Positions 44,815 through 55,430 of a stretch of 64,000 nucleotides of DNA are shown here, in pieces (position 1 is the first letter of the stretch; each line of letters begins with the position of its first letter). The position numbers were made by a program, and so were the translations under genes. The stretch comes from Massospora cicadina (taxonomy: Eukaryota; Entomophthoromycota; Entomophthoromycetes; Entomophthorales; Entomophthoraceae): contig JAKSZP010009286.1 of the NCBI GenBank assembly GCA_022478985.1, positions 147,627-211,626 on the forward strand. Direction: 5' to 3'. The notes below the pieces were generated by a model. That model saw nothing but the letters and a program-made list of their open reading frames with translations, searched no databases and was not told the DNA's origin.

Positions 44815-47158
44815 TTAAACCTGCTGCTGTGAGGCGGCTAGTTTTGAGTCCTTTAGCTTGACTATTAGCTGCAATCCGTGAGGAGCATCGAGGGTTCTGA
44901 GGGGAAGGAGAGGATGGGGGGCGAAGGACCCAGTAAGCCAGCCTAGGATACTGCCCCCACTCCGTTGCAGGGGAAGGACCTGAGGGTGCTCAATGGTGAC
45001 CTCCGCGGTGTCCCCATTTGATGAGTCTGAGTCCATATTCACTTCCTCCAACACTGCAAAGGATCTGCGTGAAATGGACTGTGGGGTTGGGGTAGGACTC
45101 TTTGAGGTGGCACTTATACCGCAGGCCGCGGGTTGCCAGTTCATGCTGGTGGGCATAGCTCCATTGAGAGCTAAGGGTTGATGTGATAAATCGCTGGTGG
45201 AGGTTGGTGGGGTGCCGCGGAGCCCTGAGTGGGGGTGGCTGACGAGGGGCACCCTGTGGGAGATGCCTTACGCTTGGTGAGAGAGGGAGTTGACTCTGGG
45301 AGATTGGAGGGGGTGCCCACTGGAAGGGGGGCATGAGCGTGAAGGTATCTCATACCAATAGTGGGGTACGCTGTTTCAACTGCTAGGTGTAAGGCCTCAG
45401 GGGACAGGTCTTGAACGGGAACCCATTGTATGGGTTGTGAAATTGCTGCTGCGGCCACGTGGGATCGTTTTTGGCCTGGTTTAGGCCCCTGGGTGGTGGC
45501 TAAGAGGGCTTGTTTTCGAGCTGTGCAGCCACTATACAAGTGTCCAAGGGTGTTACACCATGAACACCGGGGGCGCACCTGATCAGGGTCGACAAAAAAG
45601 ATCTCAGGGCATGCCCCAACTACCGCCACATGTGGAATAACCTCAATGTTGCGGGATACAGTGGGGGAGGGGATTAACGACGCCCTAGCAGTGTGAGCTC
45701 TTTGAGTGGGAGCATAGTAAGAGGGGACGCTAAAGTCCACTGAAAGAAAAGACCTGAACTCCATTAAACCACGATGGAGCGCCAGTTTAAGAGACTCAGG
45801 ATCAACAGTCGTTGGTAGGTTGGAAAATGTAACCCATGAAATTTTCTCCAGGTGAGAGCGTGTGCGGGAGATGTGAAGAGATCCACGCGGAATAATGACC
45901 TGGAGGGTGGCAGCATGGTCAGCAAGGGCAGCTTCGGTGAAGCCCACATAGATGAAGTAGCCCTCCACTGATTCATAGATGGTGGTGTTAATTGGGAATG
46001 TCTCCGCAATCGCTGCAAAGTATGAGAAGTAATCCTCCGTATAGAATTCAACAGGATTATGCTCATAATAAAGGCAAATTGCGTGGGAGAGGGTTGAGCA
46101 AGGTAGAGCTTTTTGCGCTCTAGTTTCAGCCCATTTCTTCTTAACATCAGCAATAAGCGCCACTTCACGGGGATCAGCTTTGGGTAGCGTTGGTGCCAGA
46201 GGTTTTTGCCACGCCCCAGTGGCTCCTTTGGTACGTTTGTGTTTGCTTTGGGCTGCAATTGTGGGTTGAGTGTGAGCTGATGTTTTGGACAAGTTTGCGG
46301 ATTTCCCTTGTTGCTGGAATGTTACAGCAGTTGCTGGCATCATATTAAATTGAGGGGCGGATTTTTGGGCCTTGCTAAATTGGGGAGGCCTATCCAGATT
46401 GGAATTAACTCCAGCCAATTGGGAGGAGGGTGATGCTTCATCACCATCCCAATCTATTTGGGTAAATTCAGCCCGAGTATTTGCTGTGATTTCGTGGGAA
46501 AAACTCATTGGCTGATTGGTGAATTGGTCATTTTCAGCATATGGAGAAAAAGTGCCGACTTGAGAAGTGCCATTTACGGGGTTTAAATGGGACGGGTGAG
46601 ATTGGAACTGGTGTGAAGTTCCGAAATCCGAACCATTTGAATCCTCATTGGGAAGAGTAGATTGTCCCAATTTGGTGCTTAGTGAACCAGAATGTGCGGC
46701 TAATCCAACCTTACATCTGAGGGTTTGGGGGCCAGGTAGCTGGGTATCGCCCCTCATGGAGGGAGCCAGAAACATGGCGTCAGCAATTATAGATGGGGCT
46801 GAATTAGCTGACACAATGGGGGAGGTGAATGCCTGGATGGTCTGAGTTGCATTCAACTGAGCAGACGCCATTAAAACAGCGTGGGTGATGGCCTCCTTGG
46901 TTGGAGTGAGCCCAGCGGGTTGGTGGGAGGCAGCGCACACAGAGCTGTTAGGCGTGCAGGTTGCAGAAGTGCGATCAGGTGAACTGGCGCTAGTTGAAGT
47001 AGCTCCAGGATGGGGGGCGGTGCCTGCTTTCATGGCCGCTGCTTGTGAGTGGGTGATTCTGGTTGACCCTGAGGTGGGTAACCGAGAATTGCTTCGTTTG
47101 TGGTGGTGCTGGCTCGTTTGGCAGAGCCTGCGGGTTCTTTTGCGGGGTTTCCCTCCAT
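44815..47158 (-). pseudogene. LINE-1 ORF1 (zinc-knuckle RNA-binding protein)
   Basis: The open frame is 47033-45171 (620 codons). An earlier ATG at 47158 (MEGNPAKEPAGSAKRAST) runs 43 codons and ends at a TGA overlapping the ATG at 47033, so a single shift may separate the true start. The N-terminal 300 residues are Ser/Thr/Gln-rich; then EGYFIYVGFTEAALADHAAT, LHISRTRSHLEKISWVTFSN and LPTTVDPESLKLAL form the conserved domain, and CSWCNTLGHLYSGC (about 45560) is an intact CX2CX4HX4C knuckle. After 45171 a shifted frame to 44815 with an acidic VLEEVNMDSDSSNGD tract is probably the C-terminus. Function inferred: RNA coat of the element particle. Confidence 0.8.
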
Positions 47159-47362
47159 ATTTGCTAATAGTTTTCGTAAATCTCTTTAGTGGAGCTAAAT
47201 TTCAGGCTGAATTGATTTTCGAAAAGTGATGCTTAGCAGAAAGAGAGAGTCAATTTAACTTTGTTCAAGTATCAGTGCCTCTGGCATTTGGGCTTGCCAT
47301 ATGGGTTTTTGGGCATCCTGACTGGAAAGTTGGTCTAAATTTAACTCGCCGCTTCTCTGAAA

Positions 47363-47779
47363 TAATCAACCGTCCAATTATTTTCAGCAATTTCCACCCT
47401 TTTCGTTGAGATGGGCGCCACAGTGGTTACCATCTTCCTTATGAGTATTCATTCAGTAGTCTGCCTTTGGTGGATTGTTTGGTTAATTGCCAATTTTATA
47501 AGCTGTTCTCAGATGGCTTTGGAGGAATTGATTCATGGTCAACTTCCTCCATTACCCTATACTTCTTACTCTACCCCTCAAAATGGGATTATATTGAGTA
47601 ATTTGCCAACTTATCCTTAGTTTCTGTTCCTGATGTTGAATTAGTATCCATATTAGACCCAGGTCAGACGCTGCCCATGCAGCTGAGCCAATGTGCTTAG
47701 GTTCACCTTTCTTTGCAATCTCTTTAGTGTCTGCAGAAATGACTGCATTCGCTAAAAAACAAAACTCCACCTACTTTTA
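47363..47779 (+). other. Gypsy-E leader, gag missing
   Basis: Only about 420 bp separate the 5' LTR from the protease, too short for a gag gene, and no capsid or zinc-knuckle motif is seen. An internal deletion or a gag-less non-autonomous form would explain it. Confidence 0.55.
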
Positions 47780-48360
47780 TTGCCAATGAAAATTAGTATT
47801 GGAACACATCAGGTTTCCTTTGAGGTCTTGGTGACACTGGAGAGGCAGGTAACTTTATGAGTCTAGAGTTGGCCGACCAGCTCAATATTGACCTGGACGT
47901 GGGTCCTGCGGTGATGGTCACTTCGTTGGCCTTCCATCCATCATACAAAGTACAGCGCCTAGTACCCTTTTTTAGGTTCACCGGTTTAGTTTTTGTGATT
48001 GTTTCTCAGTGATGCCTAACCTGTTCCCAGTAATTTTGGATGTGGGATGGTGGCATTGGCAGCATGTAAGTATTCACCTTGAGTCTAATATGCTATCGTT
48101 TTCCAATGGCCATATGGAGGGCGAGTTTCACTTACTGGATGCCTTTAAAAACTCAAGGTCATGGATTGGTTACTTCTTTTGTTTCTCCAGTGGGACTTCC
48201 ACCAGATTTTCCAGAAGCATTGATGGGATATCAAATTATTTTTGATTCCGAGAAGGTGGACTGTCTTCCCCCACATATGGAATTTGACTTGGGTTTCTGG
48301 ACCACGGTGCAGGTGGTGAACATAAACTGCATACCGTACCTGCACACAGTGGAGTAGGAG
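47780..48360 (+). pseudogene. Gypsy-E aspartic protease remnant
   Basis: At about 47815-47870 a frame reads HQVSFEVLV and, after a shift, DTGEAGNFMSLELADQLNI, giving Asp-Thr-Gly followed by the Asn-Phe typical of this family. Downstream frames to 48360 (MPLKTQGHGLVTSFVSPVGL, FPEALMGYQIIFDSEKVDCL) form the protease-RT linker. Stops and shifts are frequent. Confidence 0.6.
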
Positions 48361-49120
48361 GCTGCCCTCGATGCATGGTTAGATGACATGTTCAAGAACG
48401 ATTGGTTGTTCCAAGAGACTTCTCTGGTTGCCTCTCCCATTGTCTTCGCCAAGAAGGCAGATGGTTACCTTCATCCTTGCATAGATTACGGACACCTTAA
48501 TAAGATAATGGTTCATGATCCTTACCCACTGCCTTTGTAACAGACAATTGGCCAAGCGATTGCCAAGTCACATGTGTTTTGAAAACTTGATCTGGTTAAT
48601 GCCTTTAATCAAATTTGGGTGAATGAAAGTCAGGAAGGGCTTACCAGTATCCAGATAAAATGAGGTATATTCCAATTTTGAGTGATTCCTTTTGGCTTAA
48701 GAATGCACCTGCAACATTTCAAAGGCTGATTAACAATGTGATGGGCGATCTCTGGTTCACCTGTGCGGTTGCATATATCAATGATCTCTTGGTACACTCC
48801 CTACTCCTGAACAACATGCAAAGGACTTGGAGGCAGTAATGGCTGCTCTTCATATGTCATGTCTGTTTGTCAAGCCATCAAAAGTGTGGGTTTTTTTTTG
48901 AAAAGAGGTCGCCTTTTTGTTTAATTTTATCTTGAAAAATGGCTACTCTATCCCACCCAGCAAGTTTAGATGCCATCTGAGAGGGTTTCTCCAATGACGC
49001 AAAAACAATTGAGAAGCTTCTTGGGCACCATCATATTCTTGAAACGATTTTTCCAACCCTATCCCAGTTAACTGCCCCAATTCATCCTCTCACAAGTAAG
49101 AATGTCCCCTTTTGCTGGAA
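48361..49120 (+). pseudogene. Gypsy-E reverse transcriptase
   Basis: Blocks: WLFQETSLVASPIVFAKKAD and GYLHPCIDYGHLNKIMVHDP (48400-48520), a KLDLVNAFNQIWVNE block (48587), an IPFGLR-type block near 48687 and VAYINDLLV (about 48768), where the first catalytic Asp is Asn (ATCGAT to ATCAAT). KQLRSFLGTIIFLKRF near 49002 is the connection motif. Frames shift several times. Confidence 0.75.
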
Positions 49121-49139
49121 GTCCAGATGACAGCAGGCA

Positions 49140-49521
49140 TTCAATTAAGTAAGGAGGTGTTTTTATCGCCACCATCCTTAAGTACACGGACCTTTCTAAG
49201 CCCTATATTGTGGCATGCGAAGAGTCTTCAGCTGTAGTAGGGGCTGTCTTGCTTCAAGAGCACGATGGGTTGGAACACCCGGTTGCTTATTTCTCCCACA
49301 AGTTCTCATCCACTGAGCAATCCTGGGCCATCTATGACAAGGAGCTGGCAACTGTGGTGTGGGACTTGACCTACTGGCGATATCTCCTGCAGGGTGCTCA
49401 ACATGAGTTGACTGTGCGAACCAAAAAGCTCCTTTACTTCTTTATGCTACAAAAGCTGGCACACCGCCAGGCCCATACTTACCAGATTTGTGCAGCTTTA
49501 ACCTCAAATAAGAGTTTATGA
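49140..49521 (+). pseudogene. Gypsy-E RNase H
   Basis: Open frame 49210-49521: KPYIVACEESSAVVGAVLLQ, GLEHPVAYFSHKFSSTEQSW and AIYDKELATVVWDLTYWRYL, then a tail. The first catalytic Asp (TDAS) reads CEES, so it is lost; the Glu-containing YDKEL block is kept. Confidence 0.75.
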
Positions 49522-49639
49522 AAGGAGCGTTAAATGTCCTCCCTGATTTCTAATCCATAACCCCGCACATTGCCCAGCAGACTCAGATGAGGTGAATCTT
49601 ATCACAGTCATTCTCCTAACAAAATCTTGTCCATTTTAC

Positions 49640-50860
49640 CTCCCGTGGTTTCAGCAGTAGACTTAGCTCCAGATGTGACCCTGATTTTGCGGGTCCTAGC
49701 AGCGCAGACAGCCTATGCAGAAGGGGTGGACTTTTGGATCGGTTGTCCCTCACAGCTTCTAAAAACTTCCTGTACTCTCTTGCTAAAGGTCTCAATAACT
49801 TTCAGTTGTAGTTTTGGGCCCTCATCTCCTCCATGCTGAAGGATTCAGGCTCATTACAATCCTCCTGCAGTTGGACATCCCAGAAATAATAAATGTATTG
49901 ACTTAGTCAAACGTACTTACAACAGGCTGGCTTGTCAAAGGATGTTCTGGCATGGATTTCAGACTATGTAACTTGCACAAAGCCCAAGTCAGACTGGTCT
50001 GGCAGGAATAGTCTCTTACGTCTCCTACAGAAGGCAGAGGGTACATAGACATTGGTGTCTGTGGATTTTATTGCTGAGCAACCCAGGTCAAATAGGTTTA
50101 CAGCAGTTATAGTGGTCATAGACCGCTTCACTAAATTTTCCCTGTTTATCCCATGCTCCTCTGCCATTACTTCTGAGAAAACTGCCTGTTTCTTTGTGTG
50201 CCATGCGTTCTCTATGTTAGGCCTTCCTCAGGAGATTGTCAATGACCGTGGGCCCCAGTTCATGGCACAGTTCTGGAATGTGCTTTTATCAATCTTGAAG
50301 ATCATGCCTTGATGCTTAACTGCATACCATCCACAGCCATATGGAAAAACTGAACTAGTCAACCAGATAATGAAACAGTACTTGCAGTGCTATGCTGCAG
50401 CTGCTCAGGATACCCTGGCAGACGACTTCCCCTTGCTCAGTTCGCATATAACAATGGAACCCATGTAACCACGGGTTTTTTCTCACATGAGCTGCCTTGG
50501 GGTAAAACCCCACATTCTCAGTCAGACCATGCTTCAACCCAGAGGTACCAGCTGCCGCCAAACATGCCCAGCACCTTCTGGGCCACACAGTCCTTGGTTT
50601 GAGAGCACTTAAATAAGGCCATAAGTGACTACAATTGGCTCACAGATTAGAAGCAGCTCCCAGTTCATGAAATAAAGCTGGGTCTTTTGTCATGCTTGAC
50701 ACATGCCACTTGTGGATGCAGGTCCTTTTGCACAAGCTTGCTAGTAAGCACTTCAGTCCCCAACTGGTGGAAGAGGACCTGGGAAATGGCACTTCCCATT
50801 TAAAATTGCCACCCCACTGGAAGCAACCCAGTCTTCCATGTGTCCCAGTTGCCACCATTT
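49640..50860 (+). pseudogene. Gypsy-E integrase
   Basis: H2C2 sequence is degraded (49870-49990). The core reads VSVDFIAEQPRSNRFTAVIV, VIDRFTKFSLFIPCSSAITS and QEIVNDRGPQFMAQFWN (50052-50290), giving both Asp residues, then a stop near 50312 and a YHPQPYGKTELVNQIMKQYL block containing the Glu. The C-terminal barrel near 50680-50860 is broken. Confidence 0.8.
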
Positions 50861-50869
50861 AGAAGGGCA

Positions 50870-51188
50870 ATCCTCTCAGACCCAAAGCCTATTGTGATCA
50901 AAAATATGGAGGAGTCCAAAGTTGAGGGCATCCTGGCTTCCCGCAGATCCCACCGGTCAGTCCAATATCTTGTTGCATGGAAGGGCTATCTGGTTTATGA
51001 AAACATCTGGATCAGTATGGGATTGTGCAACTGCTTGGAGCTCATTGAGGCCTTCCATGGCACCCATCCAAATGCTCCCCATCCTCCTCAAAATTTTGCT
51101 ACCCTAATTGCAATAAAGTTGCCTAAGGACAATAATGTGGCCCTCACTCGATTCCCTGGAGTGGTGCTCCCCCTGGCAAAATAAAGGG
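50870..51188 (+). pseudogene. Gypsy-E chromodomain and 3' end of pol
   Basis: ESKVEGILASRRSHRSVQYL, VAWKGYLVYENIWIS and LELIEAFHGTHPNAPH (50910-51075) form a nearly complete chromodomain with its aromatic cage positions. Purine-rich AAAATAAAGGG precedes the LTR. Frame 50840-51184 is open for 114 codons. Confidence 0.85.
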
Positions 51189-52333
51189 TGTTGAAGTCTG
51201 GAGGAGCGTCCCCTCCATTTGGAGCAGGTGGCCTTCCCGTTTCCATCAAAAAGGTTTTTTAAGGCCAGCTTCCCTCTCGTAACTCAGGGTGACCTTGCCC
51301 ATATGGTGGATAAGCAATGGGTAACAGCTTGCCCTTTAAGGATCCCGCCACCAGTCACCATATTAACTTCAAATAAATTAATACAACAAATCAAGTGTAT
51401 ATGTGCCAAGCTTTTAGATAGTCGGCATTATCTTGGGATGAAGGATTAAACAAAATTGAGGGCAACAAGCCTTCAGCATCAAAGCCTGAGAGCCCCAGAC
51501 CCACTGAAAAAAAGACCAATGGGCGTGCAGAACAAATAATGAAGTTACCAAATGTCGAATTGTTGACAAAACTCGATGGCATCAGGCCATTATGAATTTC
51601 AGCTCACAGTTCAGAGCGTGCCTCAGACACACCAAAATCATTACCTAATAATTTTTCTTGGCCAAATGGATGTCAGAGCAACCAAGTGTGGGCGGGTTGG
51701 GTATCCTAAACCCATTCCCAACCTTGTGGGATCACCTATATGGGGTGGCCATGGGAGGTTCCCATGGCCCAATGGCCAAGATGCCATTGATCCAGTCATC
51801 TAAATCAAAGAAAATTTGCAATTTGGGCATCTGAGGTCAAACTGACTGCGACTCAGCCTGACACCAACAATTTCAAAGTTGGTCAATTTACTTGGTTACC
51901 GTCTAAATCAATTTTCGTCATGTTAGGAATATTCTTGAAAGCACCAATCCCAAGTTTTGCTAATCTATTCACCAAATTCAATCGTCTATTTAAGCCTTCA
52001 TAGCACACTGAGAAAATTGACAGTTGATTTTCTATTTTACATTCCAATAAAATGTTATGTTCCAATTTTTTTCCAATAATAGAATTCAAACCCCCATTTC
52101 AATCTCCTTCTTTTTGACACCAAAACCCACGGGCCCTGGACCTGTAATAGCCTGGTTTGTTGCTGGGTACCTATTTACATTTATGACTTATTAGCGCTCA
52201 CTGGTGGAATCTCTTCCAGCTCAATTTAACGTTATTCAAGCATCAGTTCCTCTGGCATTTGGGCTTGCCATCTGGGTGTTTGGGCATCCAGACTGGCAGG
52301 CTGGTCTAAACTTAGCTTGCCACTTCCCTGACA
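51189..52333 (+). repeat. 3' LTR of Gypsy-E
   Basis: Begins TGTTGAAGTCTGGAGGAG, ends CTTCCCTGACA, followed by TACCC. It shows the uninterrupted sites of both LINE insertions that split the 5' LTR. Confidence 0.9.
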
Positions 52334-52338
52334 TACCC

Positions 52339-52611
52339 TAGGAGGCATCTGCACTAACCATACCACCAGGTAAGTGGTTTAACTTAAAGTAGCCAATTAA
52401 GTCCTAGTCAATAAAATTAAAAAAAAGTCCCATTATCCATCAAAATAGTTGCTATGAATTTCCCCAAAGGGGAGGAAAGAGTAGCAGAAAGTATAAAAAG
52501 CTAGAATAATCTATATTGATAACAGATAGAGCCAACAGCTCACCAATAGCTTTCTCCTTAGACTTAACATGCCCCAGGATAGGGTTTCCCATCAAAGAAT
52601 GGTAAAGGTAT
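52339..52611 (+). other. Unassigned sequence
   Basis: AT-rich, no coding signal; lies between Gypsy-E and ORF1-only copy C. Confidence 0.4.
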
Positions 52612-54530
52612 CTTTTCCACTTGGCGTAACTTTACAAGCAAATCTTATGGAAAAAAGAATTAAATCTCAATTGCCCACCGTAGTCTCACTCTAATGTCCT
52701 CAGATTCCCCGCCGTCTGCCTAGTGTGTGGCAGCAGCAGTGAAACTCCCCTACTGTTTTCCATCCAACAAGAAAACGTGCTCAGACTGGCTCGCCCAGTT
52801 ATACCAAACACTGGGATGATATATTCCTCTCAAGGATCTTGACTCCCACCTTGCTCATACCCAAGTGGTGCCTCGTTGCTCACTGGTGTACCCCCAGAGC
52901 AACATGTGTTTTGGCTTAGGGGAGAATATGGTAAACTTTTCTCTTACCATGACCAAGCCATTATCAAAATGGCTCAGGCAGTGATGACTTTCGCCAGTTT
53001 TATTGACTTCCTCCCCTATAAGGAGTATTTTGATCTTATCTTCACCTGTGAAGCTGACATCGCCACTGCAGCAACTGTGCCCCTGGTTTTCCATGGTACC
53101 CCTATCCCCCACAATTTAGACCCAGCTCGCAGAAGATACCACTTTGGTGATTCAGTTCTCTGGTTTGTCCACCCACCTTCCCCTGAGGTGCTCCACCAGG
53201 AGCTGTTGGATGCTTTGGCAGCCTATGGCTCCAACCCCATCATATAATTTGTTGTCCCAAATGGGGCCACATGCCTCGATGGGCCTTGGGCATAAGCCAC
53301 AATAATCACTTAATTTAATAAAATTGCCTTGTCAATTCCCCCTCACAACGTCATCACCTCTGCCCCTGACCATCTTTTTTGGGCCCGCTTCAAGGGCGGG
53401 CGGAAGATCTTCTCATCCAGTTTCAAGTTGGATCACTCAAAATGTAAGTGCCCATCCTTAGCTGCTTCTGGCGGATCTGATTTTTCGTCCACTGGCTTCC
53501 AATCCGCCGCCCACCCCAAGTCAGCTTTGGTATGAAGTACGATCCTACCTTCCCCTCCCCAAAATCATGTTGCTGCAGCTGCGCCCACAAAAGCCAACCC
53601 GCCTCCTCCTCGACCCAGTGCCACAAAAGCTTCACCCAATCAAGCACCAGATTGAACTCAAGTTCACCCCCATGCGTCCTCTAACAAACCAACCAAACCT
53701 CAGGCATATGCCAACTCCCCAATTCAATTCAACCAAAATCCTTGGGATCTATTGGCTGAAATTGATGAGTCCAGAAATATTGTTGAAGACTGAACTATCC
53801 AACTTAAGCAGTTTGTGTATGCTAACCATGACGCTGTGCTACCCCCTCATTTATAAGCCCCCAGCAAAATGCTAAAATGTTCTGCGGTGACCACTAGTTG
53901 GCTGTTAAAGCAATGGCTAAGCCAGATTGTCATCCCCTCCGCAAAGCTGCCGCCAAATCTGTGGTGATGCTTGCAGAAGGAATCCCTCATCCCGTTATCC
54001 CTCCACCACCCATACGCTCCAAAAAATATGTTGATTGAATCTCACAAAGCTGCCAATGAAGCCATCCAGCATGTGGCAGTGGTAGCATGAAATCCCAAAT
54101 ACAAGTTTACCCGCACCAATATTGCTATGTTTGTAAAGCTCCATGGTGCACGCATGAAAGCCAAAACAGCTTTGCTAATTATATTAGCTCTCTTATATTC
54201 AACCGCTGTCTTTCTGCCTCTCAATCATTGGAAATTTCTCTCCACATCCCACTGATGTCCCAACGCCCCTGCTCTTTGCCATAGTCTGTGCTCTGCTTTG
54301 GGGTGAAGCAGAGGCCGAGGATGAGCCCCCTGATCCCCCCTCCCCTTCCGCCATGATGAGGGGTAAGTGGTTCCCACTGTCCAACCTGGTTGTTTGTGGT
54401 CGCGTTTTGTGTGTCTCGCTGCTCCTTTTAAGTGGTTCGTTTGTTTTGTTTGGTGATAATTTATTTGTTAGCTTTTCAAGTTTTGGTAATTTCCATCACC
54501 TGGTATGCTTACCTCAGTTAAATAAATAAA
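52612..54530 (+). mobile_element. ORF1-only non-LTR element, copy C
   Basis: Starts near CTTTTCCACTTGGCGTAAC and ends with the family tail (TTTTGGTAATTTCCATCACC ... TTACCTCA, 54480-54517) plus TTAAATAAATAAA. Length 1919 bp, matching copy A. The longest frame (52876-53247) gives PPEQHVFWLRGEYGKLFSYH, DQAIIKMAQAVMTF and VLHQELLDALAAYGSNPII. A zinc region near 53420 (SSSFKLDHSKC) has lost its first Cys residues. Later frames match the copy B C-terminus. AATGGTAAAGGTAT (52599-52612) and AATAGTGAAAGTAG (54533-54546) may be a decayed duplication. Confidence 0.75.
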
Positions 54531-54924
54531 ATAATAGTGAAAGTAGCTTGCCATTTCTATCAGTGAGGGTACATATCTCACGGTATCCTCTGAAGCAGCA
54601 TACTTACCAGCAATTTTGTAATAATTAACTCTTCTTTGACCTCCTGTGTGACGATTCAATTTGGAGGACAAGTGTGGGTTCTCAATGGTGATGTGACACA
54701 AGGGAATTGTTTCCAGGATGGACCTGCAAGAGCTTCTGAATGGCTTCTTTTGTATCTATGAAGTTGACATTAAAACAGCGTTTTGGGTCCCAATGGTAGG
54801 ATCCCCAAACTTCTTGATGGCTGAACATAGCCATCCTTTATCATAAAGGCCAGGATCTCTCTAGATGATCGTGTGCTAAGTTTTGGCGTAAGGGACTCCT
54901 AGAGCAAAACTTACATCAGATAAA
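54531..54924 (+). other. Unassigned sequence
   Basis: No coding signal. The last part may be a fourth, more decayed unit of the tandem repeat that follows. Confidence 0.35.
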
Positions 54925-55430
54925 ATTTTACTTAATGCACTGGGGCTAGACCCTTTCCTAACCTCTGATTCCACCAAAAATAATGGTAGGTCAGCATAGG
55001 ATGCCTCCAACTTCAAGTGAGAGGTGCTGTTTTTTGGATGGTATTTGTAGGGTTTCCCACAAGTAAACCTTTTTGGCCAAATTAAAGGTATCATTTATTT
55101 AAAATCTAGTACTAGACCCCTGCCATCCCTCTAAATTCACAAAAAAACAATGAAGGGTCAGTGTAGCACTCCTCCATCTTAAAGGTGAAGTGCTGGTTTT
55201 GTGGCTGGTAGTATAGAAGTACCAACAAGTCAACCCATCTCAAACAAATTAAATGTATGTTTAATTAAAAAACTGGGGTAAGACCCATGCTGACTTCAAG
55301 ATTTACCAAAACAAATAGGGTCAGAGTAGCACCCCTCAATTCTCAAAGGAGAGGCACTAGTTCTGGGGCTAATATTTATAGGGGTCCCATAAGTTAAATT
55401 TCAAAGGCTAAAATCAATAAATCCTCCGTC
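54925..55430 (+). repeat. Three-unit tandem repeat, about 170 bp per unit
   Basis: Units at about 54925-55090, 55091-55260 and 55261-55430 share the same order: an ATTTA/AATTAA start, ACTGGGGCTAGACCC-like, ACCAAAAATAATG-like, GGTCAGCATAGGATGCC-like, a GGTGCTG/AAGTGCTG/GGCACTAG block, GTA(TTTGTA) and a CCCACAAGTAAA-like end. Divergence is high, so it is old. Function unknown. Confidence 0.6.

Larger units (their letters stand above)
41181..47249 (-). mobile_element. LINE-1, full-length non-LTR retrotransposon
   Basis: Perfect 16-bp duplication TCAATTTAACTTTGTT at 41165-41180 and 47250-47265. Minus-strand 5' end CTCTCTTTCTGCTAAGCATC at 47249; 3' end CCATCTAGTACT-A(7) at 41181. Contains ORF1, endonuclease, RT and zinc-binding C-terminus (6069 bp). 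The long open frames (620 and 483 codons) are joined by frameshifts, with almost no in-frame stops, so it is the best-preserved coding element in the window. Confidence 0.95.
40066..47362 (+). repeat. 5' LTR of Gypsy-E, in three pieces
   Basis: Pieces are 40066-41018, 41081-41180 and 47266-47362. Together they align with 51189-52333; for example CTCAATTTAACTTTGTTCAAG reads across the LINE-1 junction as it does uninterrupted near 52219 in the 3' LTR. The terminal CA is mutated to AA (47361-47362). Confidence 0.88.
40066..52333 (+). mobile_element. Gypsy-E: chromodomain Ty3/Gypsy element with LINE-1 in its 5' LTR
   Basis: Identical 5-bp duplication TACCC at 40061-40065 and 52334-52338. The 5' LTR starts at 40066 and, after two LINE insertions, ends at 47362; the 3' LTR is 51189-52333. 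Removing the insertions leaves about 6.1 kb. Internal order: short leader without gag, protease, RT, RNase H, integrase, chromodomain. The LTRs differ often by eye, so the copy is old. All coding parts are broken. Confidence 0.92.

Noticed and set aside
47033..47229. Plus-strand frames of 110-120 codons over LINE-1 ORF1 (46885-47229) and other antisense frames across both LINEs
   Set aside because: They are antisense shadows of GC-rich LINE coding sequence and show no motif.
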